NCBI GenBank assembly: GCA_023227685.1
Contig: JALNVG010000132.1
Location: 1 to 6,760 of the forward strand
Direction: 5' to 3'
Length of the DNA stretch: 6,760 bases
From: Bacteroidaceae bacterium
GTDB taxonomy: Bacteria; Bacteroidota; Bacteroidia; Bacteroidales; Bacteroidaceae
The notes under the pieces were generated by a model that saw only the letters and a list, made by a program, of their open reading frames with translations, made no database searches and had not been told where the DNA came from. The position numbers were made by a program, and so were the translations under genes. This document shows, in pieces, positions 1 to 5,515 of this stretch (the first letter of the stretch is position 1; each line of letters begins with the position of its first letter).

Positions 1-299
1 ACACCAACACTTTGGCTCATCTCTTTCAACGTCGGCAAGACACCCGTCCAAACGATATCATCCATCGATAACTCATCACCGAAAATGATTTCCTTATTCC
101 CATCAATATCAATAATAGCAGCCAATCCGGGAGTGGATAAGCCAAAATAATAAAGGAACGTAGAATCTTGACGAAAACGGAAAGAGTTATCTTGATAATT
201 CAGCCCCATTTCATCATTGCCCAAAAACAAAAATAAACCAGTATCGAACTTTTTCTCCAAAATAGCTCTTCGCTGTACATAAGTTTCTTTTGCAAACAT
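1..299 (-). CDS. pepP: Xaa-Pro aminopeptidase (M24B family), N-terminal fragment
   Basis: This partial gene starts with ATG at 299-297 and runs off the left edge, leaving about 99 residues. The translation begins MFAKETYVQRRAILEKKF and continues with FRQDSTFLYYFGLSTPG, which matches the aminopeptidase P N-terminal (creatinase-like) domain, where an F/YRQDSxFxYLxG motif is characteristic. A later stretch, GNKEIIFGDELSMDDIVWTG, also fits that domain. The family removes N-terminal residues preceding proline in the cytoplasm, using a dinuclear metal site in a C-terminal pita-bread domain. That domain lies outside the window, so the metal ligands cannot be checked. The gene is divergent from rpoN, and a TAnnTTTG promoter element lies about 24 bp upstream of the start. 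An M24 homologue without peptidase activity is possible but less likely. Confidence 0.85.
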   Translation of the reverse strand, partial: MFAKETYVQRRAILEKKFDTGLFLFLGNDEMGLNYQDNSFRFRQDSTFLYYFGLSTPGLAAIIDIDGNKEIIFGDELSMDDIVWTGVLPTLKEMSQSVG

Positions 300-322
300 A
301 ATATTCTATTTTTTTTGTTCCA

Positions 323-330
323 CAAAGATA
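323..330 (-). promoter_or_regulatory. Bacteroidetes-type -7 promoter element for the aminopeptidase gene
   Basis: The minus strand reads TATCTTTG, an exact match to the Bacteroidetes primary-sigma -7 consensus TAnnTTTG. It lies 23 bp upstream of the ATG at 299, giving a predicted leader of only about 15-20 nt. No clear TTTG -33 element is visible at the usual 19-21 bp spacing; only a T-rich stretch is present. The position in the divergent intergenic region supports a real promoter. Confidence 0.6.
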
Positions 331-393
331 GAAAAAATCATAAGATATGAATAAATTTATATAAAGAATATATGATTTCTCTGCTAAAAAGGT

Positions 394-401
394 TACTTTT
401 G
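394..401 (+). promoter_or_regulatory. Bacteroidetes-type -7 promoter element for rpoN and probably the downstream genes
   Basis: The plus strand reads TACTTTTG, an exact match to TAnnTTTG. Transcription would start roughly at 406-410, leaving a leader of about 30-35 nt before the ATG at 441. The site lies downstream of the earlier in-frame ATG at 372, which argues against that start. The -33 element is weak: the upstream region is AT-rich with no good TTTG. A short purine-rich AGAAAGG at 426-432 lies about 8 bp before the start codon and could serve as a weak ribosome binding site. Confidence 0.55.
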
Positions 402-440
402 CATCAACTATTAAAATGCTTTTTTAGAAAGGTCAGAAAC

Positions 441-1928
441 ATGCCTCAAGAATCTCGTCAAATACAAAAACAAGCTCAACAACAAGTACAGACCTTATCG
501 CCTCAACAAATACTTGTCGTTAAATTGCTGGAATTGCCGACTGTCGAGTTGGAAGATCGTATTCATGCCGAAATATTAGAAAATCCGGCTTTAGAAGAAG
601 GTAAAGAAGAAGACTCGTCGACCGACGATTTTAACGAAGAAGAAGGCACAGATACCAATCAAGAGACAGAAAGCAATGAATATGATTCGTTGAAAGACTA
701 CCTGACCGAAGATGATATACCGGATTATAAATTGCAAGAACATAATCGTTCGAAGGGCGAACAAACAGAAGAAATACCGTTTGCCGAATCCTCTTCTTTT
801 TATGAAGTATTGAAACAACAACTCAACGAGTGCGACTTAGACGATCGCCGAAAAGAGATAGCCGAATACCTTATCGGCACACTTGACGACGACGGCTTGC
901 TACGTAAACCCATATCAAGCATTAACGATGAATTAGCCATCTACGCCGGAATCACAACTTCGGAGAAAGAGTTGGCGGACATCTTAAATATCATTCAAGA
1001 TTTTGATCCTCCCGGAATTGGAGCACAAAACTTGCAAGATTGTCTATTGCTGCAAATCCGAAGGAAAAAAGAAGAAGAACCCCACAATATGAAAGTTCTT
1101 AGCAACGAAGAATTAATTCTTACCAATTGCTACGAGGAATTCACAAAAAAACACTGGGATAAAATAACAAAGAAGCTCAATATGGAAGAAAAGGATTTCA
1201 ATGAAGCTATCGCAGAGATAACAAAGTTGAATCCCCGTCCGGGTGCCTCAATGGGAGAAATCATAGGAAGAAACTTTCAACATATCGTGCCCGACTTTGT
1301 GGTCGACACTTATGAAGACGGAACAATCAACGTGAGTCTCAATAATCGCAACGTTCCGCAATTACACATGAACCACGATTATATGGATATGATTGAAGAG
1401 CACACCAAAAATAGAACAAACCAATCAAAAGATTCAAAAGAAGCGATGATGTTTTTAAAACAGAAAATAGATTCCGCTCAAGGTTTTATCAATGCCGTGA
1501 AACAACGACAAAACACCCTGATGACAACCATGCAGGCTATCGTGGATTGGCAGCGGCCATTCTTTCTCGAAGGTGACGAATCATTATTGAAGCCTCTTAT
1601 CCTAAAAGATTTGGCTGATAAAACAGGACTGGACATCTCAACAATATCACGCGTTAATAACAGCAAGTATGTTGAAACCGACTTTGGAATATACCCACTC
1701 AAATTTTTCTTCTGCGACGGATATACAACCGAAGACGGCGAAGAATTATCCGTTCGCGAAATCAGAAAAATCTTAAAAGATTGCATTGATAAAGAAGATA
1801 CGAAAAAGCCTTTTACCGATGATCAACTGGCCGACATCCTAAAAGAAAAAGGATATCCCATCGCACGCCGTACCGTAGCAAAGTACCGCCAACAACTGAA
1901 CATACCCGTAGCCAGATTAAGAAAATAA
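441..1928 (+). CDS. rpoN: RNA polymerase sigma-54 factor
   Basis: This is the alternative sigma factor that directs RNA polymerase to -24/-12 promoters and needs an AAA+ enhancer-binding ATPase to open them. The product is 495 residues from ATG 441, normal for the family. Region I is visible at about residues 1-50, glutamine-rich with QTLSPQQILVVKLLELP and ENPALEEG. A strongly acidic region II linker follows, at about 50-110. The core-binding region III contains DPPGIGAQNL (residues 189-198) and LNPRPGA (263-269). The helix-turn-helix near 386-410 contains DISTISRVNNSKY. The C-terminal RpoN box ARRTVAKYR is at 475-483. I preferred 441 to the in-frame ATG at 372 because the 372 start adds 23 residues unlike any sigma-54 N-terminus and places the promoter element inside the gene. 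It is the first gene of a run of five, with 20 bp to the next. Confidence 0.96.
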   Translation: MPQESRQIQKQAQQQVQTLSPQQILVVKLLELPTVELEDRIHAEILENPALEEGKEEDSSTDDFNEEEGTDTNQETESNEYDSLKDYLTEDDIPDYKLQEHNRSKGEQTEEIPFAESSSFYEVLKQQLNECDLDDRRKEIAEYLIGTLDDDGLLRKPISSINDELAIYAGITTSEKELADILNIIQDFDPPGIGAQNLQDCLLLQIRRKKEEEPHNMKVLSNEELILTNCYEEFTKKHWDKITKKLNMEEKDFNEAIAEITKLNPRPGASMGEIIGRNFQHIVPDFVVDTYEDGTINVSLNNRNVPQLHMNHDYMDMIEEHTKNRTNQSKDSKEAMMFLKQKIDSAQGFINAVKQRQNTLMTTMQAIVDWQRPFFLEGDESLLKPLILKDLADKTGLDISTISRVNNSKYVETDFGIYPLKFFFCDGYTTEDGEELSVREIRKILKDCIDKEDTKKPFTDDQLADILKEKGYPIARRTVAKYRQQLNIPVARLRK

Positions 1929-1948
1929 CAGAAATTTATAACATCTAT

Positions 1949-2620
1949 ATGAACGTAACTAATGAACATATCTCAGCAGATAAAACCATGCTTCGGAGTG
2001 CGAAAATCATTTCTAAGATTTTCACTCCGTTTTCCATCCCTTTTGTCGCTTTTTTGATTTTGTTCTTGTTTTCTTATCTGCGCATTATGCCTCTTAAGTA
2101 CAAAATGATTGTGTTGATGATCGTATTGGTAAACACGATCATCATTCCTTTTATTACAATTTTTCTTTTCAGACATATCAAAAGTCTGGATCGTATTAAC
2201 CAGCACGACCGAAAGAGACGCTACTTCCCGTTCCTGATATATATCATCTCGGACATCACTTGCTTGCTTATAATGCGAAAATTAGTTATCCCGTGGTATA
2301 TGATCGGCATCATCTTGTCATCACTGATTATTATGGTTGTTTGCTTTTTCACCAATATAAAATGGAAAATAAGCGAACATATGGCAGGTGCCGGCGGCAT
2401 CATCGGGGGATTGGTATCTTTCAGCACATTGTTCGGCTATAATCCTATCGGTTGGCTTTGCATATTTATCTTTGTTGCCGGTGCACTCGGCTCTGCCCGC
2501 ATCACCCTGGGGCACCATAACCTTGCAGAAGTACTCGCCGGCTTCGTTTTAGGGTTTATAAGTACTATCTTAGTATTACACCCTGCCGTCAACCAAATTT
2601 TCAGAGTGTTTTTATTATAA
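1949..2620 (+). CDS. PAP2-like integral membrane protein with divergent phosphatase motifs
   Basis: This 223-residue hydrophobic protein has about six predicted membrane segments (roughly residues 28-46, 53-75, 95-112, 114-134, 150-188 and 196-212). It resembles the PAP2 (type 2 phosphatidic acid phosphatase) superfamily, which dephosphorylates lipid or polyprenyl phosphates at the membrane. The motifs are degenerate. Motif 1 (KX6RP) is replaced by a basic stretch DRINQHDRKRRYFPF at 81-95. Motif 2 (PSGH) is ISEH, with Ser142 and His144. Motif 3 (SRX5HX3D) reads as SxR with Arg184, His190 and Glu194 instead of Asp. The key Arg and two His therefore remain, but catalysis is not assured. A later in-frame ATG at 1988 is an alternative start. 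Tight spacing to rpoN and gcvH suggests cotranscription. The substrate is unknown; undecaprenyl pyrophosphate or a lipid phosphate are guesses. Confidence 0.72.
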   Translation: MNVTNEHISADKTMLRSAKIISKIFTPFSIPFVAFLILFLFSYLRIMPLKYKMIVLMIVLVNTIIIPFITIFLFRHIKSLDRINQHDRKRRYFPFLIYIISDITCLLIMRKLVIPWYMIGIILSSLIIMVVCFFTNIKWKISEHMAGAGGIIGGLVSFSTLFGYNPIGWLCIFIFVAGALGSARITLGHHNLAEVLAGFVLGFISTILVLHPAVNQIFRVFLL

Positions 2621-2647
2621 AAATATATCAATTAAAACTCAACAGTT

Positions 2648-3031
2648 ATGAATATTCCAGAAGAATTAAAGTACACCAGTGAACATGAATGGATTCGTTT
2701 TGAAGGAGAAACTGCTTATATCGGAATCACCGATTATGCTCAAACACAATTAGGAGATATTGTTTTTGTTGATATTCCTACCGTAGGAGAGACACAAGAA
2801 GCTGAAGATACTTTCGGAACCATTGAAGCAGTGAAGACCGTTTCAGACCTTTTCATACCGGTTAGCGGTGAAGTTCTCGAACAAAATGCCGAACTGGAGG
2901 AACATCCGGAATTAATTAACCAAGACCCTTACGGAAAAGGTTGGATTATCAAAATAAAGCCACAAGATCCGGCTGAAGCTAAAAGATTACTTGATGCAAC
3001 AGCATATAAGAAATTAATAAACGAATTATAA
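2648..3031 (+). CDS. gcvH: Glycine cleavage system H protein (lipoyl carrier)
   Basis: GcvH is the small cytoplasmic shuttle of the glycine cleavage complex. Its lipoyl arm carries the aminomethyl group from P protein (GcvP) to T protein (GcvT) and is reoxidised by L protein. The product is 127 residues, the usual length. The N-terminal YTSEHEWIRFEG and GITDYAQTQLGDIVFVDIP are hallmark H-protein sequence. The lipoylation site lies in GTIEAVKTVSDL, with Lys63 as the modified residue. The C-terminal INQDPYGKGWIIKIK is also typical. The gene lies 27 bp after the PAP2-like gene and 12 bp before purE. Neither gcvT nor gcvP is in the window, so its partners must be encoded elsewhere. No glycine riboswitch is visible upstream, and there is no room for one in the 27-bp gap. 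Confidence 0.97.
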   Translation: MNIPEELKYTSEHEWIRFEGETAYIGITDYAQTQLGDIVFVDIPTVGETQEAEDTFGTIEAVKTVSDLFIPVSGEVLEQNAELEEHPELINQDPYGKGWIIKIKPQDPAEAKRLLDATAYKKLINEL

Positions 3032-3043
3032 GTCGATAAAAAA

Positions 3044-3550
3044 ATGACACCAATAGTTAGTATCATTATGGGCAGTACATCAGATTTGCCCATTATGGAA
3101 AAGGCTGCAAACCTCCTGAACGAGATGCAGGTACCTTTTGAAATTAATGCTTTATCAGCACACCGCACACCGGAAGCTGTTGCAACTTTTGCAGAAAATG
3201 CTCACGGCAGAGGAATCAAAGTAATTATCGCCGCAGCCGGCATGGCGGCTCATCTGCCCGGAGTTATAGCCGCTTCAACCACAGTTCCTGTTATCGGCGT
3301 TCCTATCAAATCCACACTTGAAGGTATGGATGCTCTTTTGGCTATCGTACAAATGCCTCCGGGAATTCCTGTTGCCACGGTCGGTATCAATGCCGCACTG
3401 AATTCCGCTATTCTTGCCATACAAATCCTTTCGCTGGCAGACAAAAAACTAGAAGAGAAATTCATCGCTTACAAAGAGGGACTGAAAAAGAAAATAGAAA
3501 AGGCCAACAATGATTTGAAAGATGTGAAATTTGAATATAAAACAAATTGA
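3044..3550 (+). CDS. purE: N5-carboxyaminoimidazole ribonucleotide mutase, class I PurE
   Basis: PurE rearranges N5-CAIR to CAIR in de novo purine synthesis; the soluble enzyme is usually an octamer. The product is 168 residues, normal for the family. The N-terminal GSTSDLP (residues 10-16), SAHRTP with the catalytic-region His40, and AAGMAAHLPGV with His70 are the standard active-site motifs. The AAHLPG form marks class I, which normally works with PurK, rather than the class II AIR carboxylase. PIKSTLEGMDALLAIVQMP and GIPVATVGI complete the conserved core. The C-terminal tail from about residue 135 is lysine-rich and probably helical. It starts 12 bp after gcvH and ends 15 bp before ispG. 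No purK lies nearby. Confidence 0.97.
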   Translation: MTPIVSIIMGSTSDLPIMEKAANLLNEMQVPFEINALSAHRTPEAVATFAENAHGRGIKVIIAAAGMAAHLPGVIAASTTVPVIGVPIKSTLEGMDALLAIVQMPPGIPVATVGINAALNSAILAIQILSLADKKLEEKFIAYKEGLKKKIEKANNDLKDVKFEYKTN

Positions 3551-3565
3551 GACATTCAGCATAAG

Positions 3566-5392
3566 ATGGATTTATTTAACTATTGCAGACAAGAAACATC
3601 CGAAGTAAACATAGGAGCCGTTCCAATGGGTGGTTCCAATCCTATTCGTATCCAATCGATGACAAATACATCGACCATGAATACCGAAGCGTGCATCGAA
3701 CAAAGCAAACGTATTATTAAAGCCGGAGGAGATTACATTCGTCTGACAACACAAGGAACCAGAGAAGCCGAAAACCTCAAAAATATCAATAGCGGTTTAC
3801 GGAAACAGGGATACATGACACCACTCATTGCCGACGTGCATTTCAATCCACATGTAGCGGATGTAGCTGCTCTATATGCCGAAAAAGTACGCATAAATCC
3901 GGGCAATTACGTTGATTCGGCCCGCACCTTTAAAAAAATAGAATATACCGACGAAGAATATATAGAAGAAATCAAGAAAATCAAAGATCGATTCGTTCCA
4001 TTTCTAAATATCTGTAAAGCCAATCATACCGCTATCCGTCTGGGCGTGAACCATGGTTCACTCTCAGATCGTATTATGTCCCGATATGGTGATACGCCGG
4101 AAGGCTTGGTTGAATCGTGCATGGAATTTCTTCGGATATGTGTAGAAGAACATTTTAAAGATGTGGTTATCTCTGTCAAAGATTCAAATACGGTCACTAT
4201 GGTCAGAGCCGTACGCCTGTTGGTATCGGTGATGAAGAAAGAAGATATGATCTTTCCCTTGCACTTAGGTGTAACCGAGGCGGGAGAAGGTGAAGATGGA
4301 CGAATAAAATCGGCTTTGGGTATCGGTGCTTTACTAAGCGACGGATACGGAGATACCATTCGTGTGTCTCTCAGCGAGGCACCGGAAGCTGAAATTCCGG
4401 TAGCCAAGAAATTGGTGAACTACATCATGCTTAGAAAAGATCATCCTTATATTCCGGGAAAACAAGCTGCAGAATTTGATTATATCAATCCCGTACGAAG
4501 ACAAACCAGAGCTGTACGAAATATCGGAGGTGATAAACTGCCGGTTGTCATAGCAGAATGTATGGATGGTAAGACAGAAGAGGATTCTAAATTAAAACCG
4601 GATTATATCTATACCGGCAGAGAACTGCCAAAACAAAAAGAAAGCGGAGTCGAATATATTTTGGATGCTGATGTCTGGAAGGGAGAAGCAGGCACTTGGC
4701 CGGCATACAATCACGAACAAATGCCACTTATCGGAGGATGTAATGCTGAATTGAAGTTCCTTTTCATGCCGTATATGGGCATGAACGATGAAGCTACGGC
4801 CTGTCTCAAAATACATCCCGAAATCGTATTGATATCTCAAAGCAATCATCCCAATCGTGTGGGCGAGCAACGTGCTTTTGCTCATCAATTGATGAATGAC
4901 GGACTGAAAAATCCGATTGTTTTCTTTCAATTATACAATGAAAACAATGCTGAAGATTTAGAAATCAAGGCTGCCGCCGATATGGGAGCAATAATCATTG
5001 ATGGGTTATGCGACGGCCTTTTCCTATATAATCAAGGGCATTTGAGCCACTCTATCGTTAATGCCACATCTTTCGGCATTCTTCAGGCCGGACGTGTACG
5101 CACTTCGAAGACGGAATATATTTCCTGTCCCGGCTGCGGAAGAACACTTTATAATTTGGAAGATACGATAAGCCGTATCAAAGCGGCAACATCTCAATTT
5201 AAGGGACTTAAAATTGGCATCATGGGGTGTATCGTAAACGGACCGGGCGAAATGGCTGATGCCGACTATGGATATGTCGGTGCCGGACGTGGAAGAATCA
5301 GTCTTTACAAAGGAAAGACTTGCATAGAAAAAAACATTCCCGAAGAAGAAGCCGTTGATAAATTGCTTGAACTGATTAAAAAGGATCAATAA
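3566..5392 (+). CDS. ispG: 4-hydroxy-3-methylbut-2-en-1-yl diphosphate synthase, long three-domain form
   Basis: IspG (GcpE) reductively opens methylerythritol cyclodiphosphate to HMBPP, the penultimate step of the non-mevalonate isoprenoid pathway, using a [4Fe-4S] cluster. The product is 608 residues, far longer than the roughly 370-residue proteobacterial form. The extra length is the middle A* domain found in plants, Chlamydia and Bacteroidetes. The N-terminal TIM barrel (about 1-290) shows GGSNPIRIQSMTNTSTM, IADVHFNPHVAD and KVRINPGNY. The insert domain covers about 300-490. The C-terminal domain carries the cluster ligands Cys521 and Cys524 in SCPGCGRTLYNLE and Cys555 in GCIVNGPGE, with Glu562 as the conserved acidic residue. 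All key residues are present. ATG 3566 gives the family-typical start MDLFNYCRQETSEV. It is the last gene of the run and is followed by a strong hairpin. Confidence 0.97.
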   Translation: MDLFNYCRQETSEVNIGAVPMGGSNPIRIQSMTNTSTMNTEACIEQSKRIIKAGGDYIRLTTQGTREAENLKNINSGLRKQGYMTPLIADVHFNPHVADVAALYAEKVRINPGNYVDSARTFKKIEYTDEEYIEEIKKIKDRFVPFLNICKANHTAIRLGVNHGSLSDRIMSRYGDTPEGLVESCMEFLRICVEEHFKDVVISVKDSNTVTMVRAVRLLVSVMKKEDMIFPLHLGVTEAGEGEDGRIKSALGIGALLSDGYGDTIRVSLSEAPEAEIPVAKKLVNYIMLRKDHPYIPGKQAAEFDYINPVRRQTRAVRNIGGDKLPVVIAECMDGKTEEDSKLKPDYIYTGRELPKQKESGVEYILDADVWKGEAGTWPAYNHEQMPLIGGCNAELKFLFMPYMGMNDEATACLKIHPEIVLISQSNHPNRVGEQRAFAHQLMNDGLKNPIVFFQLYNENNAEDLEIKAAADMGAIIIDGLCDGLFLYNQGHLSHSIVNATSFGILQAGRVRTSKTEYISCPGCGRTLYNLEDTISRIKAATSQFKGLKIGIMGCIVNGPGEMADADYGYVGAGRGRISLYKGKTCIEKNIPEEEAVDKLLELIKKDQ

Positions 5393-5414
5393 TCATACTG
5401 AAACTATAAATAAA

Positions 5415-5476
5415 AAAACACCCGAAAGATCAACTTTAGGTTCTCCCTGGATTAACAGTAATCTTTCGGGTGTTTT
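5415..5476. terminator. Bidirectional intrinsic terminator between convergent genes
   Basis: Bases 5415-5430 pair perfectly with 5461-5476, giving a 16-bp stem around a 30-nt loop. The core is ACACCCGAAAGAT against ATCTTTCGGGTGT. The loop can itself form a small hairpin, TTTAGG (5435-5440) with CCTGGA (5446-5451), using two G-U pairs. On the plus strand the 3' arm runs into a T-rich tract (about 5473-5499) suited to ending the ispG transcript. On the minus strand the A-rich 5' flank (about 5408-5418) becomes a T-run suited to ending the acyl-CoA ligase transcript. It starts 23 bp after the ispG stop and ends 39 bp beyond the ligase stop. Confidence 0.88.
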
Positions 5477-5515
5477 GTTATTTGTTATTTTTTATTTTTG
5501 ATTTGCTTATTCAAC

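Noticed and set aside
391..402. A GG...TTTTGC pattern upstream of rpoN suggesting a sigma-54 (-24/-12) promoter and autoregulation
   Set aside because: The GG and GC pairs are separated by 8 bases, whereas sigma-54 promoters need about 10. The TAnnTTTG element at the same place explains the sequence better.
1478..1786. A 102-codon minus-strand open frame inside rpoN
   Set aside because: It is opposite the conserved DNA-binding region of sigma-54 and shows no family resemblance.
2467..2474. TATCTTTG inside the PAP2-like gene as an internal promoter for gcvH
   Set aside because: It lies within a conserved membrane segment about 175 bp before gcvH, and there is no TTTG at the proper -33 spacing. 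Chance occurrence in T-rich coding DNA is likely.
4024..4407. A 127-codon minus-strand open frame inside ispG
   Set aside because: It lies entirely within a strongly conserved part of ispG, has no recognisable domain or start signal, and is a shadow of the real gene.
5493..5500. TATTTTTG resembling a -7 element after the terminator, pointing into the 3' end of the acyl-CoA ligase
   Set aside because: It lies in the low-complexity T-tract of the terminator and no TTTG sits at the right spacing upstream. No plausible plus-strand gene follows.
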